The notes: generated from the letters alone by a model not told the origin. A stretch of DNA of 64,000 nucleotides from Pseudonocardia sp. ICBG1293 (GCF_020131355.1 NZ_JAHLEL010000038.1:558001-622000); one strand, 5' to 3'. Shown: positions 27,521 to 36,982, counted from the first letter of the stretch. Numbers and translations: made by a program.

Positions 27521-28114
27521 ATGGTCGCGCCTCGTGTGTCTGAGAAGACGAAGATTTTCGAGTTGGAGATCGTCCTGACCGAGGTGGTGCCGGCGGTCCG
27601 GCGTCGGGTGCAGGTGCCGGGCGAGGTCGACTTGGCGGTGTTACACGAGGTGGTGCAGTCAGTGATGGGCTGGACGAACTCTCATTTGCACGAGTTCGAG
27701 ATCGTCGGGCGCCGCTACGGGATCCCAGACCCGGACTGGCCCGGACAGGATGTCGCCGACGAGACGAAAGAGAAGCTGTTTCGGCTGGTCAAGGCTGGTG
27801 ACCGGTTCGGTTACGTCTACGACTTCGGTGACAACTGGGCCCACGAGATCACCGTCGAGGCGGTCGCGGCCGTCGAGCCGGGAGTGTGCTATCCGCGATG
27901 CGTCGCCGGGCAGGGGGCGTGCCCGCCCGAGGACGTCGGCGGGATCGGGGGGTATGAGGACTTCCAGGCCGTGCTCGCCGACCCTGACCATCCCGACCGC
28001 GCCGAGCGCCTGGAGTGGGCGGGCGGGCCGTTCGACCCGCACCGCTTCGACCCTGACGAGGCCGACCGGGCCTTGGAGTGGCTGGCCTGGCGGCCGCTGG
28101 CCCCGACCTCGTAG
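27521..28114 (+). CDS. Plasmid pRiA4b ORF-3 family protein (IS passenger)
   Basis: 197 residues. Hallmarks of the family are TNSHLHEFEIVGRRYG, FGYVYDFGDNWAHEITVE and CVAGQGACPPEDVGGIGGYEDF. Function unknown; these proteins are common on plasmids and transposons. Here it lies inside the IS-B terminal repeats and converges on the transposase, so it moves with the element. Start ATG at 27521. Confidence 0.88.
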   Translation: MVAPRVSEKTKIFELEIVLTEVVPAVRRRVQVPGEVDLAVLHEVVQSVMGWTNSHLHEFEIVGRRYGIPDPDWPGQDVADETKEKLFRLVKAGDRFGYVYDFGDNWAHEITVEAVAAVEPGVCYPRCVAGQGACPPEDVGGIGGYEDFQAVLADPDHPDRAERLEWAGGPFDPHRFDPDEADRALEWLAWRPLAPTS

Positions 28115-28145
28115 GCGAGTGCCTCAGCGAGGGCTGGGTCGACCA

Positions 28146-28991
28146 TCACTTCGGCTTCGGCTTCGGCTTGGTGAGGCGGCGGTGGCAGATCAGGGCGCAG
28201 GCCAGCGATAACAGCGCGGTGATCGTGGATTCGGCGCGGTCGTAGCGCAGCGCGAGGCGGCGGAAGTCCAGCAGCCAGGACATGGTGCGCTCGACGACCC
28301 AGCGGACCCGCCCGAGCCGGGTGGAGTCCTCGATCCCGCGCCGGGCGATCCGCACCCCGATCCCACGCCCACTCAGGTAGCGGCGGCAGCGGGGATAGTC
28401 GTAGCCCTTGTCGGCGTGCACCTTGTCCGGCCGACGTCGCGGACGCCCCGGCTGTCCCGCCCGTTCGCGGACGCCGGGGTTGGTGTCCAGCAGCGGGGCG
28501 AGCATCCGACTGTCGTGGGTGTTCGCCCCGGTGACCAGCGCATGCAGCGGGAGCCCGCCTCGGTCGCAGAGCACGTGGTACTTGCTGCCCGCCTTCCCGC
28601 GATCGGTCGGCGAGGGCCCGGTGGCCTCGCCGCGGCGCTTGGCCCGCACGCTCACGCTGTCCACCGCCGCCCGCGACCAGTCCAGCAGGCCCTGCTGGGC
28701 GAGGCGGTCGAGCATCACCCGGTGCAGCTGGGCCCAGACCCCGGCCTGCTGCCACTGCCGTAGCCGCCGCCAGCAGGTCACTCCGGACCCACAGCCGAGC
28801 TCGGCGGGCAGCGCGTTCCAGCTGATCCCGGTCTTGAGCACGAACACGATCCCGGCCAGAGCGGCCCGATCCGGCACCCGCGGACGGCCTGTCCGTCCCC
28901 GCTTGTGCTTGCGCGGCTTGGGCAGCAGCGGCTCCACCAGCGCCCACAGCTCGTCGCTCACCAATCGCTCGACACAAGATCGCCGCGCCAC
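28146..28991 (-). CDS. IS5-family transposase of IS-B
   Basis: 281 residues. N-terminal DUF4096-type segment (LVSDELWALVEPLLP, FVLKTGISWNALP), then a DDE domain: AAVDSVSVRAKRRGE, HADKGYDYPRCR and RWVVERTMSWLLDFRRLA. Ends in a Lys-Pro repeat (KPKPKPK) made by a short TTCGGC repeat. Appears full length and in one frame. Confidence 0.9.
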   Translation of the reverse strand: MARRSCVERLVSDELWALVEPLLPKPRKHKRGRTGRPRVPDRAALAGIVFVLKTGISWNALPAELGCGSGVTCWRRLRQWQQAGVWAQLHRVMLDRLAQQGLLDWSRAAVDSVSVRAKRRGEATGPSPTDRGKAGSKYHVLCDRGGLPLHALVTGANTHDSRMLAPLLDTNPGVRERAGQPGRPRRRPDKVHADKGYDYPRCRRYLSGRGIGVRIARRGIEDSTRLGRVRWVVERTMSWLLDFRRLALRYDRAESTITALLSLACALICHRRLTKPKPKPK

Positions 28992-29062
28992 GACCGGACA
29001 TGATCAGCTACCAGCGCCGATCCACACAGGACCGACACGCCGACTTCTGAAACGACCTCTAA

Positions 29063-29183
29063 GAGGTCATTTCAGAACGAGGTCGACGTGTCTGTTGTAG
29101 ACGACAAGCGGCTATCTGACCTGCCGTTTGATCTGTCGTCGAGGGGTCAATGGAAACTCGACAAGTCGTTCTGAAACGACCTC
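29063..29183. repeat. 121-bp MITE-like element, copy 1
   Basis: Imperfect 18-bp ends (GAGGTCATTTCAGAACGA and the complement of the other end GAGGTCGTTTCAGAACGA). No transposase. Flanked by TAA on both sides (29060-29062 and 29184-29186). Identical to copies at 29187-29307 and 53863-53983. The terminal GAGGTCGTTTCAGAA is shared with IS-B, so IS-B's transposase is the likely mover. Confidence 0.85.
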
Positions 29184-29186
29184 TAA

Positions 29187-29307
29187 GAGGTCATTTCAGA
29201 ACGAGGTCGACGTGTCTGTTGTAGACGACAAGCGGCTATCTGACCTGCCGTTTGATCTGTCGTCGAGGGGTCAATGGAAACTCGACAAGTCGTTCTGAAA
29301 CGACCTC
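29187..29307. repeat. 121-bp MITE-like element, copy 2
   Basis: Identical to copy 1 and directly adjacent to it, separated by TAA; TTA follows at 29308-29310. It contributes an ATG (29274) with GAGGGG just upstream that opens into the downstream LOV phosphatase frame. Confidence 0.85.
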
Positions 29308-31619
29308 TTAGGCTCGCGCGGGCGACGCGGTATTCCGATCCCGGCCCCGACGCCCCGGCCGGCCCGCCCGGCGACGCGGTGGACCGGGCCGTCGACCAGG
29401 CGGTCGCGACCTCGGTGGAGTCCTTCGGCGAGCAGCCGAGCACCCCCGCGATGCCGCACGTGCGGGGCGACGCCCAGGTGGCCGTGCTCATGATCGACAT
29501 CGCCGAGCGCCGGATCGTCTACGCCAACACCACCGCGTTGGAGCTGCCCGGTGACCACCCGCTGCAGCTGCCGATCGGGGTCCGCGAGTGGAGCGACGCC
29601 GCGCGCCTGACCGACCTCGACGGCCGGCCCTACAGCGACGAGGGGTCGCCACTGGCCCGGATCGCCTCCGGGGAGGCGGTGTCCGGCGAGCCGGTGGCGC
29701 TGCACGGGCCGGGCCTGATGCCCGACCGCGACGGCGTGCCGGTACCGGGGGAGGGCGCGACGGCCAGCAGCACGCTGGTCTGGGTCACCGGGTTCGCGCT
29801 GGCCGACCCGGCCGCCCAGGGGCGGGGCACCTTCGCCCAGGCCTCGACCACCGGCCCCGGCCGGGCGCTGGCCGTGCTGCTGCCGCTCTCGGACTCCGAG
29901 GCGGGCCACGGCGGGGACCGCGACCGGATGGGGTTCCTGCGCGATCGCGCCGTGCTGGCCACCGAGATGTCGTTCACGATCTCCGACCCCCAGCTCGAGG
30001 ACGACCCGCTGGCCTGGGTGAACCCCTCGTTCGAACGGCTGACCGGGTACCCGCTGGACGAGGTCGTCGGCCGGAACTGCAGGTTCCTGCAGGGCCCCAA
30101 CACCGACCGGTCGTCGGTCCGCCGGGTGCGCGAGGCGCTGCGGGAACGGCGGGCGATCACCGAGGTGCTGCTCAACTACCGCCGCGACGGCACCGCGTTC
30201 TGGAACCAGGTGTCCATCTCGCCGGTGCACGACGGCGACGGCGAGCTCGTCAACTTCGTCGGCGTGCAGAGCGACGTGACCGAGCGGGTCGTCGTCGAGC
30301 AGGAACGGCGGGCGGCACTGGCCGACGCCGAGGCGGCCCGGGCTCAGCTGCGGCTGCTCGCCGAGGCGACCACCCAGATGACCTCGGCGCTCGACGTCGC
30401 CGACGCCTGCCGCCGCTTCTCCCGGATCGTGGTCCCGGAGCTGGCCGACCTGTGCACGGTGGACCTGCTCGACGCCCCCGACGGGGCCACCCGCGAGCGG
30501 ATGGCCGTCGCCGCCCGGGACGCCGACGACGAGGCGCTGCTGTCCCGGTCCGGTCCGCTCGGCACGAGCCCGATCGAGCAGCAGGCCGAGACCGCGGTCC
30601 GGACCGGGAAGCCCTACCTGGTGCAGGAGCTGCCCGACGACGGTCGTGAGGTGCACCCGGACGACCCGGAGGCGGCCGACGCCTACGAGCGGCTGCGGCT
30701 GCGCTCGGCCATGGTCGTCCCGCTGCTCGGCCGCGGGCGGGTGCTCGGCCTGGTCACCCTGTCCACCCAGTTCCCCTACGGCCGTCGCTGGACCCAGCGC
30801 GACGTGCACCTGGCCTCGGACCTGGCGGGCCGGGCCGGGCTGGCCGTCGACAACGCCCGGCTCTACGAGGTCGAGCGGGCCGCGGCGGCGACGCTGCAGC
30901 ACAGCCTGCTCCCGGCGCTGCCGCAGGTGTCGGGGATGCGGGTCGCGGCCCGCTACCTGGTCGGCGCAGACGGCAACCAGGTGGGCGGGGACTGGTACGA
31001 CGTGCTGCCGATGCCGGACGGCTCGGTCGGTGCCGCGGTGGGTGACGTCGTGGGGCACGACCTGTCCGCGGCGGCCGCGATGGGACAGCTGCGCGGCGTG
31101 CTGCGCTCCTACGCCTGGGGTGGTGACGCGCCCGGCCCGGTGCTCGACCGCTGCGACCAGCTGGTGCAGGGCCTGGACATCGCCGCGATGGCGACCGCGG
31201 TCTACGCCCGGTTCGGGTCGGCGGGCCCCGACGGCGCACGCGAGCTCACCTACGCCAACGCCGGGCACCCGGCGCCGCTGCTGCGCGACCCGCAGGGCAG
31301 GCTGCACCGGCTCGACGCGCACCACTCACCGATGCTCGGAGCGGTCCCGGAGTTCGGGCGGGCCGCCGGGGCGCATCGCGACGGCGCCACCGTGGCGTGC
31401 GCGGCGGGGTCGCTGCTGGTCTTCTACACCGACGGCCTGACCGACATCGTCGGCGAGGACGCCGACGCCCGGACCGAGCTCATCGAGCGGACGGTGGAGG
31501 AGCTGCCCTCCGACGCCGACCCCGAGCGGGTGGTGGAGCGGGTGCTCGAGGTGTGCCTGCCCGACCGGCTCGACGACGACATCGCGCTGCTCGCGATCCG
31601 GCTGGACCGCCCGGCCTGA
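29274..31619 (+). CDS. LOV-photosensor PP2C (RsbU/SpoIIE-type) serine phosphatase
   Basis: Up to 781 residues: an N-terminal PAS-like segment (about 60-200), a LOV domain (about 226-335), a GAF domain (about 366-533) and a PP2C phosphatase (541-781). The LOV core has GRNCRFLQGPNTD, with Cys269 as the flavin-adduct cysteine, plus NYRRDGTAFWNQ and VGVQSDVTER with the FMN-contacting Asn and Gln. PP2C motifs are GGDWYDV, GDVVGHDLSAAAAMG, YANAGHPAPLL and VFYTDGLTD. It should dephosphorylate STAS antagonists when light is sensed and so free SigF. The first 11 codons lie in the MITE; native starts could be GTG 29379 or ATG 29451. Confidence 0.88.
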   Translation: METRQVVLKRPLRLARATRYSDPGPDAPAGPPGDAVDRAVDQAVATSVESFGEQPSTPAMPHVRGDAQVAVLMIDIAERRIVYANTTALELPGDHPLQLPIGVREWSDAARLTDLDGRPYSDEGSPLARIASGEAVSGEPVALHGPGLMPDRDGVPVPGEGATASSTLVWVTGFALADPAAQGRGTFAQASTTGPGRALAVLLPLSDSEAGHGGDRDRMGFLRDRAVLATEMSFTISDPQLEDDPLAWVNPSFERLTGYPLDEVVGRNCRFLQGPNTDRSSVRRVREALRERRAITEVLLNYRRDGTAFWNQVSISPVHDGDGELVNFVGVQSDVTERVVVEQERRAALADAEAARAQLRLLAEATTQMTSALDVADACRRFSRIVVPELADLCTVDLLDAPDGATRERMAVAARDADDEALLSRSGPLGTSPIEQQAETAVRTGKPYLVQELPDDGREVHPDDPEAADAYERLRLRSAMVVPLLGRGRVLGLVTLSTQFPYGRRWTQRDVHLASDLAGRAGLAVDNARLYEVERAAAATLQHSLLPALPQVSGMRVAARYLVGADGNQVGGDWYDVLPMPDGSVGAAVGDVVGHDLSAAAAMGQLRGVLRSYAWGGDAPGPVLDRCDQLVQGLDIAAMATAVYARFGSAGPDGARELTYANAGHPAPLLRDPQGRLHRLDAHHSPMLGAVPEFGRAAGAHRDGATVACAAGSLLVFYTDGLTDIVGEDADARTELIERTVEELPSDADPERVVERVLEVCLPDRLDDDIALLAIRLDRPA

Positions 31620-32109
31620 GGCTCCGGCTCGATCCGATCCGACCCGATCCGCCCCGACACCGGATCGGCCTGCCGCCCCGTCGGCACGGGTCCGCGGCGG
31701 TATCCGCCCCGGCCGCCGCCCGGCCGCCGCCCGGCCGCCGCCCGGCCGCCGTCCGGCCGCCGTCCGGCCGCCGTCCGGCCGCCGTCCGGCCGCCGTCCGG
31801 CCGCAGGGACGGCGCGGTCGCGCCGGACGCGGTGTTCGGCCGTTCGGGGCGGGCGGTCACCGACGGTGTATCGCCGGACGGTAGGAGGGGGCCGTCCGAC
31901 CGCCCGGCCCGTCCGCGCTACCGGCGGACGGGTGAAGGTCACGGTCGGGTCGCGGCCGGAGCCGTCCGTGGACCCCGTCGGGGCCGTCATCCCCCGCTCG
32001 TGGAACGGGTGAGTCCACTCGTCCGTCCGGCCGGGTAGCCGGCCATCGAATCGGGGACTCCGGCGTTGTACTCGTCGAGGGACGAGGACGCGGATCGACG
32101 GGGGCGAGC
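31620..32109. other. Non-coding spacer after the LOV phosphatase, mostly repeats
   Basis: No gene is supported here. Near the start there is a short GATCCGA-type repeat (31631-31668), then the 11-bp tandem array listed separately. From 31804 to 32109 I see only GC-rich spacer with no clear promoter or hairpin. Confidence 0.5.
31709..31803. repeat. 11-bp tandem repeat, about 8.6 copies
   Basis: The unit is CCGGCCGCCG followed by C in the first three copies and T in the next five, plus a partial copy. The array is uninterrupted and non-coding. The ordered switch of the variable base suggests growth by slippage from two founder units. It is a candidate variable-number locus. Confidence 0.8.
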
Positions 32110-32231
32110 GTGAGGCAGGGGACGACGCGACCGCGCAGGCTGGTCGCGGTGGCACTGACCGCGGCGGAGTCCGCCCGTGCGGGGGCCCGCTCGCGGCGCT
32201 GTCCGGCGAGGCGGGGGAGACCGACCTGCTG

Positions 32232-32669
32232 GTGGTGCGGGACGACCCGGCCCCCACGCGACGCCCGCTGACGGCGGCCGAGGCGCGGGAGCTGCTGGCG
32301 TCCGAGGACGACACCGACAGCGACAGCGACAACGACACCGGGATCGGCACCGGGGGCGTGCCGACCGGGTCGCTGCCGGCCGAGCGGGTGCGGGTGCACC
32401 GGCTGGGTCTGCGCTGGGCGGTGCAGGACGGCGACGAGGCCGACCTGGTCGCGGCGCTCTCGGAGCTGGTCGGGTTCGACCCCGACGACGACACCTGGTG
32501 CGTGGCCCCGGCGGCCAGTGGGCCGGTGGCCGACCCGGAGATCGAGGTGGTCCGCCGCGCGGTGCGCCGCGTCGCCCGGGTCTACGGGCTCCCGGTGCTG
32601 CCCTACCGGCCCGCCGGCCCGGTCCCGGAGGGTGTCACCGAGCCCGACGCGCTCCCGTCGGCGGTCTGA
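32232..32669 (+). CDS. Hypothetical acidic protein, probably longer through a frameshift
   Basis: 145 residues from GTG 32232: a Thr/Ala-rich start, an Asp/Ser-rich run (DDTDSDSDNDTG) and a C-terminal domain (RVHRLGLRWAVQDGDEADLVAALSELVGFDPDDD). No family recognised. The same frame is open upstream (PLAALSGEAGETDLLVVRDD), and GTG 32110 in the next frame encodes MRQGTTRPRRLVAVALTAAE ending at a run of five G (32181-32185). One extra G would fuse both into a protein of about 186 residues. So the present start may be artificial. Its place between LOV phosphatase and WhiB suggests a regulatory context only. Confidence 0.6.
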   Translation: MVRDDPAPTRRPLTAAEARELLASEDDTDSDSDNDTGIGTGGVPTGSLPAERVRVHRLGLRWAVQDGDEADLVAALSELVGFDPDDDTWCVAPAASGPVADPEIEVVRRAVRRVARVYGLPVLPYRPAGPVPEGVTEPDALPSAV

Positions 32670-32721
32670 GGCCGTCGGCGGTCCGCCCGGTGCCCGTCCG
32701 ACGGGACGTCCGGGCAGCAGA

Positions 32722-32750
32722 ACGGCCCACCCGGCTCGCGGGTGGGCCGT
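32722..32750. terminator. Hairpin between converging hypothetical gene and whiB
   Basis: Perfect 11-bp stem (ACGGCCCACCC / GGGTGGGCCGT) with a 7-base loop, placed between two converging genes, so it can end both transcripts. Confidence 0.78.
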
Positions 32751-32778
32751 GTCGGATCCCCGGTCCGGAGCAGATCCG

Positions 32779-33105
32779 TCACACGACGGCGGCCAGGCCC
32801 GGGCCCCCTTCGGCGACGATGCGCTCGGCGTCCCGGCGCTCGATGATGGCGCGGCGCTCGGACTCGCCGAGCCCGCCCCAGACCCCGAACGGCTCACGGC
32901 TGGCCAGCGCGAAGCGCCGGCACTGCTGGAGCACCGGACAGCCCCGGCAGACCTGCTTCGCCCGCTCGGTCCGGCGCGACCGGGAGGGGTTGCGCTCCCC
33001 GTCGGGGTGGAAGAACACGGCGCTGTCCATGCCGCGGCACGCACCCAGCCGCTGCCACTCCCACACGTCGTCCATCGGGCCGGGAAGCCGGGAAACGTCG
33101 CTCAC
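32779..33105 (-). CDS. whiB: WhiB-family iron-sulfur transcription regulator
   Basis: 108 residues. Four cysteines of the [4Fe-4S] site are visible: one in LGACRGMD, two in [10 protein letters not shown] and one in QQCRRFAL, followed by the beta-turn GVWGG and a basic C-terminal stretch. WhiB proteins bind region 4 of sigma factors and respond to NO or oxygen. Which paralogue this is cannot be settled from length alone. It lies between the LOV phosphatase and a STAS gene, all regulatory. Confidence 0.93.
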   Translation of the reverse strand: MSDVSRLPGPMDDVWEWQRLGACRGMDSAVFFHPDGERNPSRSRRTERAKQVCRGCPVLQQCRRFALASREPFGVWGGLGESERRAIIERRDAERIVAEGGPGLAAVV

Positions 33106-33364
33106 GTGCTCACCTCGTCGCTCGGGGCCCGGGAGGACCGGGTTGGCTCCTCATCCCGTTTCCCGAGGGGCTCCGAGATCAAACCTGCGCGACGACCGGA
33201 TCGGTGCTAGCGACGGTGCGCTCCGGGCTCCGGGTGCGGGCCGGGTGGCCGGACGAACCGGCGATCGGCCCTGTTCACGGCGCCGCCCCGCGTCGGCACG
33301 TACTCGGCGGGGCGTCCGGCGCGACCCGTCGGCCGTACGTCGGTGATGTGACTCAGGTCACTGA

Positions 33365-33778
33365 TCAGGAGGCGAGTGCGGCCTGCACGTCGTCGTGGAT
33401 GTCGAACAGATGGTGCAGCCCGGCGATGCCGATCGGGCGCAGGACACGCCGCTCGGTGCAGGCCAGACGCAGCTCGACGCCGTCGCGGTGCGCCTGCTCC
33501 CGCAGCTCGATCAGTGCCGCCAGACCCGAGGTGCCGAGGAAGCGGACCCCGTCGAGATCCAGTACGACCAGCGACGCCGCGGACATCTGCTCGGCCACCG
33601 AGCCCCGCAGCTCCGGCGCCGTCAGCATGTCCAGCTCACCGGCGACCGCGACGACGACGACCCCGTCGGACGGCCGGGAGGTCTCCAGGCGCAGCCCGTC
33701 GCAGGAGTCGGTGACTTCCGACGACACTCCGCCGGTGCCGTCGGTGGTGCCGGCGGCGGGTGGACGGGAGTCGGTCAT
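33365..33778 (-). CDS. STAS-domain anti-sigma factor antagonist
   Basis: 137 residues from ATG 33778. STAS fold with [18 protein letters not shown] and the phospho-acceptor region [16 protein letters not shown], where Thr-Ser replaces the usual Ser pair. Likely a substrate of RsbW-type kinases and PP2C phosphatases such as the LOV protein nearby. A Ser/Thr/Asp-rich N-terminal 35 residues precedes it. A small inverted repeat (TGACTCAGGTCA, 33349-33360) lies just after the stop. Confidence 0.85.
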   Translation of the reverse strand: MTDSRPPAAGTTDGTGGVSSEVTDSCDGLRLETSRPSDGVVVVAVAGELDMLTAPELRGSVAEQMSAASLVVLDLDGVRFLGTSGLAALIELREQAHRDGVELRLACTERRVLRPIGIAGLHHLFDIHDDVQAALAS

Positions 33779-33826
33779 GGGGCCGACGGTAGGCACCGTG
33801 GCACGGGGACGCCACTCGGAGCCGGG

Positions 33827-35647
33827 TCAGCGCAGACGATGGGTCCCGTCCGGCATCCGCACCGTGAGTCCCCTGCGGGCCAGCAGCTCCAGCAGCGGGA
33901 CGACGACCCGGCGGCTGCTGCGCAGCGCCTCCCGGGCGGCCGAGACGGTGAACCCCCCGTCGAGACCGCCGAGCACCGCGACCGCCAGCCCGGGGGCGTC
34001 GGGACCCAGCACCACGTCCGGGGCCACCCGCAGCAGCTCCCCGGCACGGTCGAGCACCGCCAGCTCCCGCGGCCCGAGTCCCAGCTCGGCCAGCCGCGCC
34101 GCGCCCGGCGCGGCGAACGGGTCGTCGGCGAGGTCGGCGCGGAGCCGGGCAGCGGCCTCGCGCAGCGCGGCGGGCGGGCCGGTGTCCGCCGCGACCCGCA
34201 CCCGTCCGTCGCGCAGGTCGAGACCGGTTCCGCCGACCGCGGACAGCACCGCGGCGACCAGCGCCGCGTCCGGGAGCCCGGCCGCCCGCCGGGCCGCGGC
34301 GAGCGACAGCCCGGGATCGAGCGGGTCCTCGGCGTCGTGCGCGGCGACGGCGGCGGCCAGCGCTGCGGCCGCGGAGGCGGCGGTGGCCGGGTGCACCAGC
34401 CGGCCCGCGGCACCCGGAACCCGGGCCGCGAGCGCGGCCACCTCGTCGGCGGGCACCCCCCACCGCACCAGGTCGTCGGCCCGGACGGTGCCGCGCCGGG
34501 CCAGCTCGGAGTCGGCGTCGGGGACGGCACCGACCCCGGCCAGCTCGGCGGCCCGGCGGCGGGCGGCACCCCGGCGGCGCAACGGTGACGGCGCCGGGTC
34601 CAGCACGGTCACCCCGGCCACGATCCGCCCCGCGCCCGGATCACGCAGCACCGCCCGGTCCCCGATCCGCAACGGCAACGGCCGTGCCGGCGCCAGCCGC
34701 ACGAGCGGGTCCCCGCCCGCCGGGCCCGGGCCGAGCGGACGGACCCGTACCGGCACGGCCGCCGACCCGACGTGCAGGGTCAGCCCGACCGGCGTCGACG
34801 GCAGCGGCACCGGACCCGCGACCCCGTGCAGCCGGACGTCGGCCTCCCCGGTGACCGGCCACGCTCCCGGCCCGAGCAGGGCGTCGCCCCGGTCGACCCG
34901 GTCCCTCGGGACGCCCCGCAGGTTGAGGGCCACCCGCGCGACCGCGGTCGCGGCGCCGACCGGCTCGCCGAGCTCCTGCACCCCGCGCACGGTGACCGGG
35001 GCCCTGCCGGTCGCGCCGTCGAGCTCCAGGACGTCGCCGGGACGCACGGTGCCGCTGCCCAGCGTGCCGGTGACGACCGTCCCGGCCCCACGGACGGTGA
35101 ACGCCCGGTCCACCCACAGCCGGACCGGCCCGTGCGGGTCGGGGGCGGGCAGCCGGGTGGTGAGGGCGGCCAGCGCGGTGCGCAGCACGTCCAGGCCGGC
35201 GCCGGTGCGGGCGGAGACCTCGACGCAGGGCCATCCGCCGAGCCCGCGGCGGGCGAGCTCGTCCCGGGCATCGTCCCGGGCGAGCTCGGGATCGAGCAGG
35301 TCGGAGCGGGTCACCACGAGCAGCCCGTCGGCGACGCCCGCGGCGGCGAGCGCGTCGGCGTGCTCCCCGGACTGCGGCATCCAGCCCTCGTCCGCGGCCA
35401 CGACGAACAGCGCCGCCGGGACCGGACCCGCCCCGGCGAGCATCGTGCCGACGAACCGTTCGTGCCCGGGGACGTCGACGAACGCGACGGTGCCCGCCCC
35501 CGCCACCGTGGTCCAGGCGAAGCCGAGGTCGATCGTCATCCCGCGGCGTCGTTCCTCGGCGTACCGGTCGGGCTCCATCCCGGTCAGTGCCCGGACCAGC
35601 GTGGACTTGCCGTGGTCGACGTGGCCCGCGGTGCAGAGCACGTGCAC
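33827..35647 (-). CDS. selB: Selenocysteine-specific elongation factor
   Basis: 606 residues. GTPase motifs: [15 protein letters not shown] (P loop), [12 protein letters not shown] (switch), [11 protein letters not shown] and [11 protein letters not shown]-Tu-like beta barrels follow, and the C-terminal third is a set of winged helices that bind the SECIS hairpin in mRNA. It delivers Sec-tRNA to in-frame UGA codons. GTG start, 3 bp after the selA stop, so the two are translated together. A tRNA-Sec gene lies 6 kb away. Confidence 0.95.
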   Translation of the reverse strand: MHVLCTAGHVDHGKSTLVRALTGMEPDRYAEERRRGMTIDLGFAWTTVAGAGTVAFVDVPGHERFVGTMLAGAGPVPAALFVVAADEGWMPQSGEHADALAAAGVADGLLVVTRSDLLDPELARDDARDELARRGLGGWPCVEVSARTGAGLDVLRTALAALTTRLPAPDPHGPVRLWVDRAFTVRGAGTVVTGTLGSGTVRPGDVLELDGATGRAPVTVRGVQELGEPVGAATAVARVALNLRGVPRDRVDRGDALLGPGAWPVTGEADVRLHGVAGPVPLPSTPVGLTLHVGSAAVPVRVRPLGPGPAGGDPLVRLAPARPLPLRIGDRAVLRDPGAGRIVAGVTVLDPAPSPLRRRGAARRRAAELAGVGAVPDADSELARRGTVRADDLVRWGVPADEVAALAARVPGAAGRLVHPATAASAAAALAAAVAAHDAEDPLDPGLSLAAARRAAGLPDAALVAAVLSAVGGTGLDLRDGRVRVAADTGPPAALREAAARLRADLADDPFAAPGAARLAELGLGPRELAVLDRAGELLRVAPDVVLGPDAPGLAVAVLGGLDGGFTVSAAREALRSSRRVVVPLLELLARRGLTVRMPDGTHRLR

Positions 35648-35650
35648 GGC

Positions 35651-36982
35651 TCAGCCCACCGGCCGGTCCGCGACCGCCCGCACGGCCCCGGCCAGCGCCG
35701 CGTCCGACGACGACGGCAGCGCCCGCAGGTCGAGCAGACAGCGCCCGTCGGCGATCCGGCCCAGCACCGGCGGGTCGCCCGCGCGCAGCGCCGCCGCGTA
35801 GCGCTCGGGCAGCGCGACGGCCGCGCTGGGCAGCTCCACCCCGGGCGCACCGCCGCCGCCGACCCCGGCGACGGTGTCGAGGGCGGTCGCGTCGACGCCG
35901 TCGGCGGCCAGTGCCGCGGCCAGCGCGCCGGCGCGGTCGCGCAGCCCGGCCGGGTCGGCGTCGAGGAACTCCCGCACGGGTGTCGGGGGGCCGTCGACCG
36001 AGGCCTCCAGCGCGGCGAGGGTCAGCTTGTCGACGCGCACCGCCCGGGCCAGCGGGAACCGCCGCACCCGCTCGACCAGGGCGGTCCCGCGGTCCCCGCC
36101 GCCGAACAGCAGCCCGGCCTGCGGCCCGCCGAGCAGCTTGTCGCCGGAGGCGGTGACCAGGTCGGCACCGGCGGCGAGGGTGCTCGCGGCGTCGGGCTCG
36201 TCGGGCAGCAGCGGGTGCGGGGCCAACAGCCCGGATCCGATGTCCACGACGACCGGCGGCCCCAGCCCGGCCAGCTCGCGCACCCCCACGGCCGAGACGA
36301 ACCCCGACACCACGAAGTTCGACGGGTGCACCACGAGCAGGAACGCGGTGTCCGGGCCGACCGCGTCGGCGTAGTCGCGCAGGTGGGTGCGGTTGGTGGT
36401 GCCGACCGGTCGGAGCCGGGCCCCGGTGGACTCGATCAGCTCCGGGATGCGGAAGCCGTCGCCGATCTCGACGAGCTGCCCGCGGGAGACGACGACCTCG
36501 CCCCCGGTACCGGCGAGCGCGGCGCACACCAGGGCCAGGGCGGCGGCGCCGTTGTTCGCGACCCAGGTCGCCCCGGCCCCCGGGACGGCGTCGCGCAGCG
36601 CGGCCAGTACGCCGCTGCCGCGGGGGCCGCGCCGTCCGGTGGCCAGGTCCAGCTCGACGTCGCAGGTGCCCGCGGCCACCCGCAGCGCGTCGACGGCGGC
36701 GGCGGACAGCGGCGCCCGGCCCAGATTGGTGTGCAGCAGGACGCCGCTGGCGTTCAGGACCGCCCGGATGCCGGTCGCGGTGGCCGGCAGCGCGGCCCGG
36801 GCGGCGGCGGCGACCTCCTCCGGCGCGATCCGGCCCTCCCGCGCGGCCTGCTGGGCCGCGACGACGGCGCGTTTGACCCGGTCCCGGCCCCACCGCGCCG
36901 TGGCCCCGTCCAGCACCGGGTCGGCCAGGACCGCGTCGGTCCGCGGCACCCGCCGGCGCGGGTCGGGCTCGGCGGTGGGCAC
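35651..36982 (-). CDS. selA: L-seryl-tRNA(Sec) selenium transferase
   Basis: 443 residues from GTG 36982. PLP lysine in [19 protein letters not shown]. Other family blocks are [23 protein letters not shown] and [11 protein letters not shown]. It converts Ser-tRNA(Sec) to Sec-tRNA(Sec) with selenophosphate from SelD. A longer start at 37027 adds 15 basic residues (RDSRWWRRYRAP); the shorter one fits the usual SelA beginning and has GGAGG about 12 bases upstream. Overlaps nothing; selB follows directly. Confidence 0.94.
   Translation of the reverse strand: MPTAEPDPRRRVPRTDAVLADPVLDGATARWGRDRVKRAVVAAQQAAREGRIAPEEVAAAARAALPATATGIRAVLNASGVLLHTNLGRAPLSAAAVDALRVAAGTCDVELDLATGRRGPRGSGVLAALRDAVPGAGATWVANNGAAALALVCAALAGTGGEVVVSRGQLVEIGDGFRIPELIESTGARLRPVGTTNRTHLRDYADAVGPDTAFLLVVHPSNFVVSGFVSAVGVRELAGLGPPVVVDIGSGLLAPHPLLPDEPDAASTLAAGADLVTASGDKLLGGPQAGLLFGGGDRGTALVERVRRFPLARAVRVDKLTLAALEASVDGPPTPVREFLDADPAGLRDRAGALAAALAADGVDATALDTVAGVGGGGAPGVELPSAAVALPERYAAALRAGDPPVLGRIADGRCLLDLRALPSSSDAALAGAVRAVADRPVG

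Larger units (their letters stand above)
27457..29059. mobile_element. IS-B, IS5-family element carrying a PRiA4b ORF-3 passenger
   Basis: 1,603 bp. Ends are GACGTCGTTTCAGAAGT (left) and GAGGTCGTTTCAGAAGT (complement of right), one mismatch. It contains two converging genes: a PRiA4b ORF-3-like gene (rightward) and an IS5-type transposase (leftward). Flanks are TTA on the left and TAA on the right; the difference fits later insertions at the borders. Its first 14-15 terminal bases match those of the 121-bp MITE. Confidence 0.8.
25192..29307. mobile_element. Nested insertion-sequence cluster bounded by TTA repeats
   Basis: A 4.1-kb patchwork: 3' part of IS-A, an inverted 140-bp end of IS-B, complete IS-C, complete IS-B and two tandem copies of a 121-bp MITE. 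TTA at 25189-25191 and 29308-29310 flank the whole block, so removing it restores one uninterrupted TTA site between the sigF operon and the LOV phosphatase gene. All internal junctions also carry TTA or TAA. It has grown by repeated insertion at TNA targets plus one deletion. Confidence 0.85.

Noticed and set aside
29099-29280. Peptides encoded by the MITE copies
   Set aside because: The same short frame appears in every copy because the DNA is repeated; no start signal or conservation beyond the repeat.
31709-31803. CRISPR array
   Set aside because: Repeat units abut with no spacers and no cas genes are near.
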